Assembly (NCBI GenBank): GCA_029933125.1
Contig: JAOZOU010000001.1
Location: 518,702 to 582,701, forward strand
Source: a bacterium
Lineage (GTDB): Bacteria; Arandabacterota; Arandabacteria; Arandabacterales; Arandabacteraceae
DNA length: 64,000 nucleotides
Direction: 5' to 3'
Part shown: positions 45,340-54,789 of the stretch, one piece after another
Layout of the letters: each line of letters opens with the position of its first letter
Position numbering within the stretch: position 1 is the first letter of the stretch
Made by a program: the position numbers and the translations under genes
The notes under the pieces: generated by a model
The model's database searches: none
The model's input: only the letters and a program-made list of their open reading frames with translations
Told to the model about the DNA's origin: nothing

Positions 45340-47448
45340 TTGAACCTCAAGATCAAAGTAAATGATCTCGATTGTATAGATTGTGCAAGAGCACTTGAGC
45401 ATGTTGCAAGGAGCATAGATGGTGTTGAAGATGCAGAGGTCAGTTTTGCCCTTTCTACCCTCGAACTCAGGCTCAAGGAGGGAGTTGACAGGAGAGCGGT
45501 AGTAAAGTCATTAAGAAGAAAAGGCTATGAGGTCTTCCCTCTTGAGGCTTCACTCACACAAAGAGGCAAGAGGAAAAAGGGACTGATTTCAAGAAGGCGC
45601 CTCGTTCTAACAACAATATGTGGAATTCTCCTTCTGACATCAGTCGTAAGTCATTTTATAGAGCCCATCTCAGGTCTCAGGACAACCTTGTTAGTTCTAG
45701 CAACAATAGTGGCAATTCCTCTCACGCTATTTCGAGGAATAAATGCGATAAGAAGTCGCTCAATCGACATGAACGTTCTGATGAGCATTGCCATTGTTGC
45801 GGGAGCTGCGATCGGGGAATGGGCTGAAGCCGCAATGGTGGCTTTTCTCTTCTCGATTGCTGTAATGCTTGAAGCCTCCGCACTTGCTCGTACACGAAGA
45901 GCAATAGAATCGCTTATGGAACTCTCGCCAGATAAGGCTAGAGTAATGCGAAAAGGAATCCAAGAGACTGTCAATGCCGATGAGGTAAAACCGGGCGAGG
46001 TGATTGTTATTAGGCCTGGTGAGAGAATTCCACTCGAAGGCAAGGTTATAAAGGGGACAACATCTGTCGATGAATCAGCAATAACAGGTGAACCAATGCC
46101 TGTGACCAAGCAACCTGGCTCGATGGTATTCGCCGGAACTCTGAATGAGGAAGGGGCTATCGAAGTCAAGGTAACAAAAGCGAAGTCGGAAAGCACTCTT
46201 GCTCGAATAATCCACCTTGTAGAACATGTGGAAGAGAAGCGCGCAAAGATAGAAAGATTTGTCGATAGGTTTGCAAAATTCTATACCCCTGCAGTTGTGA
46301 GCGCAGCAATCATCTATGCCATCGTTCCATATGCGATTGGTCGGGAGGGCAATTGGATCTATCGCTCCCTGGTTTTTCTAATAATCGCATGCCCTTGCTC
46401 CCTGGTGATAGCAACTCCCGTAGCAGTTGTCAGCGGTTTGGCTTCGGCAGCCAAGAAAGGAATTCTAATAAAGGGGGGTGCCTACATTGAGGAAGCAGCA
46501 AAAGTGACGACTGTTGCATTGGATAAGACAGGTACAGTCACTGAAGGAAGACCAAGAGTCACTCACATAGTTTCAACAAGCGCCCTTGATGAGAATTCAC
46601 TTCTGGCTCTCGCGGCAAGTATAGAGATGGTATCAAATCATCCCCTTGCAGGCGCAATCCTGGCTGAAGCGAGAAGGCGACGCCTACACCCCAAACAGCC
46701 CCAAGATGCCAAATCGATGCCAGGTATCGGTATGTCGGCTTCAGTGGACGGGAAGCGTTACTATGTTGCCAAGCCTGAGTTTTTTACAAGATCAAGGAGA
46801 TACGAAATTGGGCAAATGATTGAAGACTCCGATGGGACGCTTGTCGGAATAGGAAGTGAAAAGGAAATTCTAGGCTATATTTACTTTGAGGATAGGATAA
46901 GACCCGGAGCAAAGGAGACCACAGAGGGCCTGCGCTCACTCGGTATGTCCTCACTTGTTCTTTTAACCGGCGATAGCAGTGACGTTGCCCAGAAGGTTGC
47001 AAGTCACCTCGGGATTGATGAATGCTATGGGAATCTACTTCCCCACGAGAAAGTGGAGCTTATAGAGGGGTTGCGTCGCAACGGCAAAAGAGTTGCGATG
47101 GTGGGAGATGGTGTCAATGACGCCCCAGCCTTAGCGGCTTCAGATGTTGGCATTGCCATGGGGGCCGCTGGATCCGATGCTGCTATAAATGCATCAGATG
47201 TTGCTCTTATGTCTGAGGATATCACCCGACTTCTACCCCTTTTCAGAATATCAAGGCGCGTCAGATCTATAACCATTGAGAATATCGTGATAGCGATCGG
47301 CATCAAATCACTTTTCGTCATGCTTGCTGCTGCTGGCAGTGCGACCATGTGGATGGCCGTCTTCGCAGACATGGGTGCTTCACTTATTGTGATTACCAAT
47401 GCTCTCAGGCTTGTATCGGATCGGGTATCAAGGCTTGATACTCCTTAG
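45340..47448 (+). CDS. heavy-metal-translocating P-type ATPase (P1B)
   Basis: An N-terminal heavy-metal-associated domain with CxxC at residues 12-15 (DCIDCA) is followed by membrane helices, the actuator segment ITGEPMPVTK, the metal-site helix with CPC (IACPCSLVIATP), the phosphorylation motif DKTGTVTEG and the hinge MVGDGVNDAPAL. This is a P1B efflux pump of the inner membrane. The lack of extra N-terminal copper motifs and the overall layout resemble Zn/Cd/Pb exporters (CadA/ZntA). A TTG start is used with AAGGGAG upstream. No metal regulator lies next to it. Confidence 0.93.
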   Translation: MNLKIKVNDLDCIDCARALEHVARSIDGVEDAEVSFALSTLELRLKEGVDRRAVVKSLRRKGYEVFPLEASLTQRGKRKKGLISRRRLVLTTICGILLLTSVVSHFIEPISGLRTTLLVLATIVAIPLTLFRGINAIRSRSIDMNVLMSIAIVAGAAIGEWAEAAMVAFLFSIAVMLEASALARTRRAIESLMELSPDKARVMRKGIQETVNADEVKPGEVIVIRPGERIPLEGKVIKGTTSVDESAITGEPMPVTKQPGSMVFAGTLNEEGAIEVKVTKAKSESTLARIIHLVEHVEEKRAKIERFVDRFAKFYTPAVVSAAIIYAIVPYAIGREGNWIYRSLVFLIIACPCSLVIATPVAVVSGLASAAKKGILIKGGAYIEEAAKVTTVALDKTGTVTEGRPRVTHIVSTSALDENSLLALAASIEMVSNHPLAGAILAEARRRRLHPKQPQDAKSMPGIGMSASVDGKRYYVAKPEFFTRSRRYEIGQMIEDSDGTLVGIGSEKEILGYIYFEDRIRPGAKETTEGLRSLGMSSLVLLTGDSSDVAQKVASHLGIDECYGNLLPHEKVELIEGLRRNGKRVAMVGDGVNDAPALAASDVGIAMGAAGSDAAINASDVALMSEDITRLLPLFRISRRVRSITIENIVIAIGIKSLFVMLAAAGSATMWMAVFADMGASLIVITNALRLVSDRVSRLDTP

Positions 47449-47459
47449 AGGTGACAAAC

Positions 47460-48686
47460 TTGAGGTGCACACCTAAGACAATTTTGCTTGCAATAGTTGG
47501 TCTGGCAGTGGTGGTTAGGATTGTCGCTATTGTCTCAATTGACCATCCTCAGAAAGTGCCTCGCAGCCTTGCTGAAAGTGATGCACCTACTTATTATCTC
47601 CTGGCCGAGAATCTCCTTAAAGGCATAGGATATCGCTATGGCCCTGATCTTGAGCCAACTGCCAAGCGTACTCCAGGCTATCCCCTCTTCATCGCAGGCA
47701 TCTTCAGAATTTTCGGAAGAAACTTCAATGCTATAAGAGGAGTTCAATGCGCACTTGAGGCAGTGACAACTTTTCTAGTGTTTGCTCTTTGCTCCTTACT
47801 ATTCCGCAACAGTGTGGCTGGTCTTCTCGGTTCCCTTGCCTATGCACTCTATCCACCAGGCATTTTATCATCCACTTATATCATGACCGAGAGTCTTTAT
47901 GCTTTCCTTCTGACAGGCTTTACCGTGTGCCTCGTCATTGCCCTGCTCAGTCGGACAAAATCGCTGGCGCTTGCGGCTGGGATTATTTTCGGGCTTGCAA
48001 CTCTAACCAGACCGGTCGGCCTCGTACTTCCCTGGGCACTCCTTGCAGTCGGAGTCATCATAAGACGGAACTCATGGAAACTTCTAGCAATTATGGTTCT
48101 TGGATTCCTCGTAACAATGCTGCCATGGGCTGCACGTAACCACCGCATCTACGGCAAGTGGATTATTACAAGTACACTTGTTGGAGCAAATCTTTACAAA
48201 GGGAATCATCTACCAACGCAAGGTGCTTTCTTCACGTCCACCGATAGCCTCTTTCCACCTGATCTGCGAAACAGGCTATCTGGAAAGGATGAAGTCACCA
48301 GGGACAGCATTCTCAGGGAAGAGGCTCTTAAGACCATCATGTCGAATAAGAAACAGGTTGCTGCCTTGATGCTTAAGAAGATCGTTCGTCTCTGGTTTAA
48401 CCTGGGTTATGGTAGAAAACCATCAGGGAGATCAGTTCTTCTTGCAATAGCCCATGCTCTAATGCTTGCCTTTGCAATCTATGGATTAGAAGTCATGCCA
48501 CCTGCAGGAAAATTCCTTAGCTTTGTTCCTTTGACCATTATTGTTGTCTCGACCCTCGCCTATCTTGCAGTTGCAGCTGAAGTACGTTTTGTTCTTCCTT
48601 TGGTTCCACTTGTTTTGCCATTCTCTGCGGCTGGCCTGATGAGTGCGTTAGGGATAATAGCACGGATAGGTTATGAGACAAGATGA
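47460..48686 (+). CDS. GT39/PMT_2-type membrane glycosyltransferase
   Basis: An integral membrane protein with about ten helices and the hallmark acidic start of the first loop (SLAESDAPTYYLLAENLL) followed by RTPGYPLFIAGIFR, as in ArnT/PMT-like enzymes that transfer sugars from polyprenyl phosphate. A soluble extracytoplasmic part follows near residue 240. A GTG at 47451 is in frame, but TTG 47460 has a GAGGTGA ribosome site. It follows the P-type ATPase by 11 bases and overlaps the GH3 gene by 14. The acceptor is unknown, perhaps lipid A or surface proteins. Confidence 0.85.
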   Translation: MRCTPKTILLAIVGLAVVVRIVAIVSIDHPQKVPRSLAESDAPTYYLLAENLLKGIGYRYGPDLEPTAKRTPGYPLFIAGIFRIFGRNFNAIRGVQCALEAVTTFLVFALCSLLFRNSVAGLLGSLAYALYPPGILSSTYIMTESLYAFLLTGFTVCLVIALLSRTKSLALAAGIIFGLATLTRPVGLVLPWALLAVGVIIRRNSWKLLAIMVLGFLVTMLPWAARNHRIYGKWIITSTLVGANLYKGNHLPTQGAFFTSTDSLFPPDLRNRLSGKDEVTRDSILREEALKTIMSNKKQVAALMLKKIVRLWFNLGYGRKPSGRSVLLAIAHALMLAFAIYGLEVMPPAGKFLSFVPLTIIVVSTLAYLAVAAEVRFVLPLVPLVLPFSAAGLMSALGIIARIGYETR

Positions 48687-50097
48687 AGTTAGGCTTAAGC
48701 TAGGCCAAGTTTTTGCAACACCTCTACCCGATTTCGCAAGATTTGATCTTGAGCGCTTTCCTTTCTCCAACTACATAATCTTCAAAGATGACCTTGCCAG
48801 AACCTTTGAAGACTCACGTCGAAAGCTCTCAACTGCTAGGTCATTTTTGCAAGAGCATGGGATCGAACCCATCTTCATGCTGGATGAAGAAGGTGGCAGA
48901 GTAAGCCAGATTGAAGCTTTCTTCACACCTGCCCCTAGCCCGTTAGCACTAAGTGAAAATGCGCCTTCAAGAATCGCCGACGTCTATGCCTACATCTCCT
49001 CCCTCCTTTCAAAACTTGGGATAGACGTCAACCTTTTCCCATGCCTCGATGTCCTCTCAGAGCCTCTCAATCCAGTCATTGTCACACGTTCCTTTGGAAG
49101 TTCATCCGAGAAGGTAATATCGTGCACACAGCAGGCTATCCGCGCCTCGCGCAGGTTTGTTTCGTGCGTTGGTAAACACTTCCCCGGTCACGGAATGACA
49201 CGCGCAGATTCGCATCATGAGAAGCCAATAGTTGTCACACATCGTAGGGAACTCGAGAGCAAGCATCTTCCGCCATTCAAGCAAGCCATTCAGCTTGGTA
49301 TCGATGGAATCATGGTGAGCCACTGCCAGTACGTAACCTTGCAGGACGACACACTTCCTGCATCCCTCTCACCAAGGGTCGTAAGAAATTTCCTGAGGGG
49401 AACTCTTGGATTCGAAGGGCTCGTTATAACCGATTCTCTCGACATGCGGGCTGTCACTTCCTCCATTGCGCCTCAGGGGCTCGGAATCTTGGGACTTGAA
49501 GCAGGTTGTGACATATTGCTCTTTACCGAATTTTCAGACCGTCTGACAACCGCGTTTGAAAGCCTCGTTGAAGCAATGCTCATGGGAAAGATTGATATCG
49601 AAAGACTTGAGCAATCGCTCGAGAGGCGGAAACGCATCCTCGAGAGGCTTAAGCTCTTAAGGAACCTTCCTGAGCCCGATATAGATTTTGACTATATGGG
49701 AACTGTTGAGAGCATAAGCAAAAAAGCCATTAGGGTAAGTGATCCCAATCGAAGGCTTCCTGTTGGCGAGCATGAGATAGCCCTCCTCGCCACCTCGGAT
49801 ACGATCCTGGGGAAAATTAGAGAAAATGTGGAAACTGTTGTCATCCCCCACGATGTCGGGGATGTCTCAGATAAAGTTCTTCTTCTGTGGATGATGGAAC
49901 CCTTGCATGTCCCCCAGCTCTTTAGACACGTGGCCCATATGATTGAGCGGGCGCGTTTGTCAATTCTCGTGACAAACTATGATGCCCTGGTAGAACACAT
50001 CCCTCGCTGTGGAGTCACAGTCATAACACATGATACAAGCGCCACAGCGATTAGCCGGCTCCTAACAATTCTCTTCGGAAGGGCAGCTCACAGTTAG
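48673..50097 (+). CDS. glycoside hydrolase family 3 (NagZ-like)
   Basis: The TIM-barrel domain has the NagZ-type motifs KHFPGHGMTRADSHH (substrate loop and catalytic His) and VITDSLDMRAV (nucleophile Asp). NagZ cleaves N-acetylglucosamine from muropeptides during cell-wall recycling. Extra sequence of about 150 residues follows the barrel, longer than E. coli NagZ (341) and similar to two-domain Gram-positive forms. No signal peptide is present, so it is cytoplasmic. It overlaps the membrane glycosyltransferase gene. Confidence 0.9.
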   Translation: MRQDEVRLKLGQVFATPLPDFARFDLERFPFSNYIIFKDDLARTFEDSRRKLSTARSFLQEHGIEPIFMLDEEGGRVSQIEAFFTPAPSPLALSENAPSRIADVYAYISSLLSKLGIDVNLFPCLDVLSEPLNPVIVTRSFGSSSEKVISCTQQAIRASRRFVSCVGKHFPGHGMTRADSHHEKPIVVTHRRELESKHLPPFKQAIQLGIDGIMVSHCQYVTLQDDTLPASLSPRVVRNFLRGTLGFEGLVITDSLDMRAVTSSIAPQGLGILGLEAGCDILLFTEFSDRLTTAFESLVEAMLMGKIDIERLEQSLERRKRILERLKLLRNLPEPDIDFDYMGTVESISKKAIRVSDPNRRLPVGEHEIALLATSDTILGKIRENVETVVIPHDVGDVSDKVLLLWMMEPLHVPQLFRHVAHMIERARLSILVTNYDALVEHIPRCGVTVITHDTSATAISRLLTILFGRAAHS

Positions 50098-50147
50098 TCC
50101 TTAGTTTTGGTCTCCAAGATGCGTGCCGTCCGCGTTCAAACTCAGGC

Positions 50148-51062
50148 CTAATATACTGGTGTACACCAGTGCTTATATTTATCGACCTTACCCCTTGCTA
50201 TCTCGAAGTAGAGATTTCGGAGCTTCTTGCAAATTGGCCCTATCTTCCCATCTCCCACTGGTCTGCCATCGATCTCGATGACTGCAGCCACCTGCACGCC
50301 TGTCCCGCAGAAAAAGACCTCATCGGCTATATAGAGCTCACTGCGATCTATCTGGCGTTCAACTGTTTCAATGCCAAACTCCTCTCTCGCAATCTCCATT
50401 ATTGTCTTGCGCGTTATTCCCTCAAGGATATTCTCAAAGGGTGCGGGTGTGATAAGGACACCATCCCTGACGAGGAAAATGTTCTCAGCGCTTCCTTCCG
50501 ATACATGGCCATCCTGGGTAAGTACAATGGCCTCGTCATAACCCCTTTCGACCACTTCAGTCTTCGAAAGGGCAGAATTTACATAGATCCCTGTTATCTT
50601 CGCTCTTGCGGGAGCAGCATTATCATCCACTCGCCGCCATGACGAAACAGCTGCTCGAGCTCCCTCTTCCTTCTCAAGATAGCGGCCAAAAGTTACGGCA
50701 AAAATACAAAAGCCGTCCTCGAGATCATGCAACCTTACCCCGATTCCCTCTGAAGCCTTGTAAGCAACAGGTCTTATGTATGTGTCCTCCTTATAGCCTT
50801 CCTTCCTCAAAAGGTCGCACGTAATGTCGCAAAGCTTCTCGACGGAATGGTCAAGTCGTATTTTGAGAATCCGACAGGATTGATACAATCTATGGTAGTG
50901 CTCTTGCATTCGAAACACAAAAAGCTGCTTCTCTTCATCATTCCAGTAAGCTCTTATGCCTTCGAAAGCGCCTGTTCCATAATTGAAGGCGTGTGTCATG
51001 ATGCTTATCTTTGCTTCTTCAATCGGGACGAACTTGCCACCGAAATAAGCGAATTTTGGCAT
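50148..51062 (-). CDS. ilvE: branched-chain amino acid aminotransferase
   Basis: A fold-type IV PLP enzyme of 304 residues: HAFNYGTGAFEGIRAYW, the PLP Lys region ARAKITGIYVNSALSK, and VSEGSAENIFLV are typical of IlvE. It interconverts leucine, isoleucine and valine with their keto acids. ATG 51062 has an AAAGGAGG ribosome site, better than the upstream in-frame start at 51089. It is last in a same-strand run behind the archaemetzincin gene (77-base gap), so it may have its own promoter. Confidence 0.95.
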   Translation of the reverse strand: MPKFAYFGGKFVPIEEAKISIMTHAFNYGTGAFEGIRAYWNDEEKQLFVFRMQEHYHRLYQSCRILKIRLDHSVEKLCDITCDLLRKEGYKEDTYIRPVAYKASEGIGVRLHDLEDGFCIFAVTFGRYLEKEEGARAAVSSWRRVDDNAAPARAKITGIYVNSALSKTEVVERGYDEAIVLTQDGHVSEGSAENIFLVRDGVLITPAPFENILEGITRKTIMEIAREEFGIETVERQIDRSELYIADEVFFCGTGVQVAAVIEIDGRPVGDGKIGPICKKLRNLYFEIARGKVDKYKHWCTPVY

Positions 51063-51139
51063 TGTAGCCTCCTTTTCAAACGATCTCACTCAATCCAATT
51101 GAGAATAACAAGTCGTGGAATTTTCTTCAAAAGCATCTT

Positions 51140-51670
51140 TCATCGTAGCACCTCTGACATCCTCAAACCACATTTCCGGCAGAATACGAAGGATTTGCGA
51201 TCCGTATCCGCAATACTGTTGGAGAAATACATCACACAACCAGGATTGTGGCAGTGACCGAGTCCTAGGAGATGTCCGATTTCATGGACAGCCTCCTTAA
51301 GGGCTCGCTCTTCAAGCATTGCTCTGGCGATGAGCTCACCATCGAACGAATAACCCAACCTTGCAAGTGAAATGATGCAGCAGCCGGTAGCAGGGATTGC
51401 CTCTCCGAATACAAAATTGAGACCATGCGTGTAGAGATCAACCTCAGTCACAAAGAGCATTAAGGTGTTACGATTTCTTCTCTCACAAATCCGCTCGAGA
51501 ATTGCTGATGAACTGTACTGTCTCCGCTTTGCATTGTAGGCTTCCCGCGGCAATTCTTCTTGTCCGCCACGCACTACCTTGCAAGGGATCACCTCAGGCA
51601 GCTCACGCTCCAAAAACTCAAGGACTTGCTCGTCAACTTTGCCAACGCATTTAAGCTCAATCGTCAGCAT
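51140..51670 (-). CDS. amzA: archaemetzincin-family zinc metalloprotease
   Basis: Residues 129-139 (HEIGHLLGLGH) are the metzincin zinc site; Cys140, Cys145, Met147, Cys164 and Cys167 form the second structural zinc site that is diagnostic for archaemetzincins. At 176 residues it is a full-length minimal member. Archaemetzincins are mainly found in archaea and scattered bacteria, and their substrates are unknown. The gene follows a PLP decarboxylase by 19 bases and belongs to the same packed operon. Confidence 0.93.
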   Translation of the reverse strand: MLTIELKCVGKVDEQVLEFLERELPEVIPCKVVRGGQEELPREAYNAKRRQYSSSAILERICERRNRNTLMLFVTEVDLYTHGLNFVFGEAIPATGCCIISLARLGYSFDGELIARAMLEERALKEAVHEIGHLLGLGHCHNPGCVMYFSNSIADTDRKSFVFCRKCGLRMSEVLR

Positions 51671-51689
51671 TCCAAAGGCACCAGCAATC

Positions 51690-52931
51690 CTAGGTTTGAT
51701 CCTTGAATAGATATGCTGCTGGGTGTGACTTTCTTATGACTTCCACCTTACCATCATCTATCATAATCTCAGCAGGCCAACCAAGACTCATGAAATTCAC
51801 CAAGCTCATGGAATATCCGTAGGCACCTGCATTGAAAATCCCAACAATATCGCCTGGCTCCGGCTCAGGAAGAAGCACATCCTTACCACTCACATCTATT
51901 GGGGTGCATATGGGACCTGCAACGTTACATAACTTCGTAGCAGGCTGGTTTATCTTGTTCAGAATCTTTATAGGATGAGCAACGCGCATTAGAACAGGCC
52001 TTGAGAAGTGATTCATTCCGGAATCGGTGATGACAAAGCATTTGCCTCTTGATGTTTTCACCCTTAAGACCTTTGTGACAAAAATGCCAGCCTCAGCCAC
52101 TATATACCTTCCGACTTCAACAATCATACGGCAGCCCTCATGTTTTGCTAGCAGCAGTGACCTTGCCCCGAATGCGGCATCACGAATTGGAGTAAGATCG
52201 AGAGGTCGCTCATCACCGTAGGGAATACCAAAACCACCACCAAAATCAACGCACCTAAGATCAAAGCCAATTTCGTCAGCCAATTTCAATGCAAGGCGAG
52301 CAACATAGTCGAAGTGGTTGGCAATGAAGTTCGCATCCAGCACCTGACTTGCGGAATAAACATGAATGCCCTCTATGCGTACATTGCTGAGCCTCAACGA
52401 TCGAATCTCGTCCACAACGCCTTCCTCATCTATGCCGAACTTGCTGGGGCCACCAACCATCATCTCTGGTGATATGGGCTCCTCGAGCGTGTTTATCCTT
52501 AAAAGCGCCCCAACCGACTTACCCTCCTTGCGAGCTATCCCATCAAGCAACTCGAGTTCGTAAGGCGATTCGACAACGATGGCGAAAATGTTCTCCCTTA
52601 CTGCAAGTTTGAGTTCTTGCTCTGTCTTACCTGGTCCAACAAAGGCTATATCCCTAGGCTTGAAGCCCACACGAAATGCAGCCTCGAGCTCGCCACCTGA
52701 ACTCACATCCGCACCCGCACCAAGGTCAAGTAAGAGTTTGCAAATCGTCAGATTGGGATTTGCCTTGAAGGAGTAAAAAATCTCAAAACCCTCAAGGCTT
52801 GACTTTAGCTTGGCGAAGTTTTCTCGGATCTTTTTCGCAGAATATATGTAGAAAGATGTGGGATGGAGTCTTATAACGTCAGATATGGCTATGCCATCTA
52901 TTGTGAGCTCTACATTCGAAGTTTCTCTCAA
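51690..52931 (-). CDS. group-III PLP-dependent decarboxylase (LysA-like, not typical LysA)
   Basis: An alanine-racemase-type barrel with PLP Lys56 (FYSFKANPN), Gly-rich phosphate loop (VDFGGGFGIPYG) and C-terminal beta domain in 413 residues. Instead of the CESGD motif of diaminopimelate decarboxylase it has GPICTPIDV, the form seen in decarboxylases of exosortase-linked and siderophore or antibiotic pathways (BtrK/PvsE type). It may therefore decarboxylate a modified or carrier-bound amino acid rather than diaminopimelate. Its ATG overlaps the stop of the DUF364 gene by four bases. Confidence 0.88.
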   Translation of the reverse strand: MRETSNVELTIDGIAISDVIRLHPTSFYIYSAKKIRENFAKLKSSLEGFEIFYSFKANPNLTICKLLLDLGAGADVSSGGELEAAFRVGFKPRDIAFVGPGKTEQELKLAVRENIFAIVVESPYELELLDGIARKEGKSVGALLRINTLEEPISPEMMVGGPSKFGIDEEGVVDEIRSLRLSNVRIEGIHVYSASQVLDANFIANHFDYVARLALKLADEIGFDLRCVDFGGGFGIPYGDERPLDLTPIRDAAFGARSLLLAKHEGCRMIVEVGRYIVAEAGIFVTKVLRVKTSRGKCFVITDSGMNHFSRPVLMRVAHPIKILNKINQPATKLCNVAGPICTPIDVSGKDVLLPEPEPGDIVGIFNAGAYGYSMSLVNFMSLGWPAEIMIDDGKVEVIRKSHPAAYLFKDQT

Positions 52932-53746
52932 GAAGCATCTCTCCTGTGAATTTCAATTCTGGACAACCCCTGGAATATGTAAAATGGAAAAGGCTCGGAA
53001 ACAACAGTATCTATACCAATGGTTTTGCAATACTCTTCGCCAAAATTCGCCCCCGTCTCTGCGAACATGAGAATCTTCGTCCCGTATTCCTTACAAAGAT
53101 CAACGATGTCACCTACAGCATCCGTCGTGAGTGTCATGCCTGTAATGACAGCAACGTCAACGTGTTTTATATAGTGATAAGTTTTGCCACCATGCTCCAC
53201 AATGACACCGTGCAATTCCTCTCCAATTAAGCCCTCGTCCAGATCTGTTGCATAGACTTCATATCCTTTCAACTTAAGCCCTTTTACAAGATTCCCGACA
53301 ACTCCAACATTGATCACGCTTGGTTTTTGCTGCTTGGGTTTGATACCACAAAGTAGCCGCTGAACCTCGTCAAGCAAGATAGCATTACGGCGGGCTGCCT
53401 TTTCGATCGAATTTCCAGTTAACTTATAGACATGTGCTGGATTCCTGGGAATCGAGCTGTAAATGGAATCCAGAATTGCTATGCTGTAACAATCACGCTC
53501 ACCTATTATGTTGCGAGCATCCTTCCCGATAAGGTTCACATCGACATCAAGATCCTTATCGCAATAGCATGACCCTTGCCCGATGGTCTGGCTCACGAGA
53601 AAGGCATAGCGGAAGATACGTTCATCAGGATTAGGTTGAAAAGCGAGGTCAATCTTCCAGAGTCCTCTTATGATGAAATCCTCAGGCTTTAAGTGCGCAG
53701 TCTTCTTCGTCGCCTGTTCTCTGAGGATATTGTAAATATCAGCCAT
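52928..53746 (-). CDS. DUF364 domain protein
   Basis: The second half (VINVGVVGNLVKGLKLKG, DVAVITGMTLTTDAVGDIVD, and the closing EPFPFYIFQGLSRIEI) matches DUF364, a Rossmann-like domain described as a putative heavy-metal chelation domain from structural genomics; no enzyme activity is established. The first half is a separate enolase-N-like region. It overlaps the PLP decarboxylase gene by four bases and begins two bases after the alpha/beta hydrolase stop, so the three are tightly co-translated. A role in making or binding a small metal ligand is a guess. Confidence 0.75.
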   Translation of the reverse strand: MADIYNILREQATKKTAHLKPEDFIIRGLWKIDLAFQPNPDERIFRYAFLVSQTIGQGSCYCDKDLDVDVNLIGKDARNIIGERDCYSIAILDSIYSSIPRNPAHVYKLTGNSIEKAARRNAILLDEVQRLLCGIKPKQQKPSVINVGVVGNLVKGLKLKGYEVYATDLDEGLIGEELHGVIVEHGGKTYHYIKHVDVAVITGMTLTTDAVGDIVDLCKEYGTKILMFAETGANFGEEYCKTIGIDTVVSEPFPFYIFQGLSRIEIHRRDAS

Positions 53747-53748
53747 TG

Positions 53749-54666
53749 CTACCCACCCCTCGGCTTGCGATTTCCAAGTGATCTTCTATGCTCTGCAAGC
53801 CAATCTTCGATGAGGCTCGCAAGCTCAGTCTCATAACCCAGATAATTATGAGGAGCACCCCGAATAACTTTTCCTGTGAAATCCTCTGTGGCTATCATCT
53901 TTGATCTTATGCTTGCAAGATAGGCTTGCGGCTCTCCAATAAAAGCTTCCTCCACACTGCCAACGAGGACAAGCGTAGGAATGTGGATCTTACTGAGAGC
54001 ATGAAAATCGGATGTATCAGTTTCGGATATGTTGAAAATCTTGAGGGGCGAATCGGGTCGAAAAATGTCATAATAGGATGCGGCGGATACTGGATAATGG
54101 AAATATTCTCGTGGCATAAGTTCACGCGCTTTCCCCTCGGAAATCATTTTTTGAGATATTGCGAGAGCTTCATCAAACCTCTCACCAAGTGCAGCACGCT
54201 GGAGCCCAAAATCATCAGAAGGAGATAGCAAGACGGTGCCTGAAACGGGTGAATCTGGCTTCTTGGATATGTAATAGACAACCTTGAGCGCACCATGACT
54301 ATGACCCTGAAGGATAATTGAACCGATACCACGATCCTTGAGAAAATCTATCCATGCATCGATATCCAGAATGCATTCCTCAAAAATCTCATAGATAGCA
54401 CCGATCTGCTTATAGGTGATGCTTCCATCGTCAATACAAAGGAAGTCAGAGATGTAGTCACGGCCTCGCGTATTGACAGTGAGAAAGGCAAAACCCAGCC
54501 TGGTAGCAACATCTGAAACGTGATCAATAAAACGGTTCTCGTAGAAATTCCCTGCAAGCCCATGGACATGGATAATGCCATGCGTTGCATTGCTGTCTGG
54601 CATCATGAGGAGTCCATGAAGCTCAAGCCCATCGCCTGTTATGACCCTTTGAAACTCCCCTTTCAT
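53749..54666 (-). CDS. alpha/beta hydrolase
   Basis: The nucleophile elbow GHSHGA places the catalytic Ser at 123; APHNYLG supplies the His near residue 270. HVHGLAGNFYEN forms the oxyanion loop. There is no signal peptide. It is a serine esterase- or peptidase-like enzyme of unknown substrate; siderophore or acyl-chain hydrolysis would suit the context. TGGAGGGAG is the ribosome site. It heads the operon that continues through DUF364, the PLP decarboxylase and archaemetzincin. Confidence 0.85.
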   Translation of the reverse strand: MKGEFQRVITGDGLELHGLLMMPDSNATHGIIHVHGLAGNFYENRFIDHVSDVATRLGFAFLTVNTRGRDYISDFLCIDDGSITYKQIGAIYEIFEECILDIDAWIDFLKDRGIGSIILQGHSHGALKVVYYISKKPDSPVSGTVLLSPSDDFGLQRAALGERFDEALAISQKMISEGKARELMPREYFHYPVSAASYYDIFRPDSPLKIFNISETDTSDFHALSKIHIPTLVLVGSVEEAFIGEPQAYLASIRSKMIATEDFTGKVIRGAPHNYLGYETELASLIEDWLAEHRRSLGNRKPRGG

Positions 54667-54789
54667 GCTCCCTCCATTTGGTGTAAGTTTCCTGTGCGAC
54701 AGGCGAGGCTGCCGTTACAAGACCTTGATGCGATGAGCACCAAGACGACTGCTGCATGCATGCGTTCCCCTACCTTGACACCTGTCAGC

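Noticed and set aside
45651-46196. 181-codon frame on the minus strand
   Set aside because: It is antisense to the P-type ATPase actuator region and shows no signal of its own.
51690-52931. Plain diaminopimelate decarboxylase (lysA) call
   Set aside because: The CESGD-type motif is absent and replaced by GPICTPID, and no lysine genes are adjacent; a broader decarboxylase call is safer.
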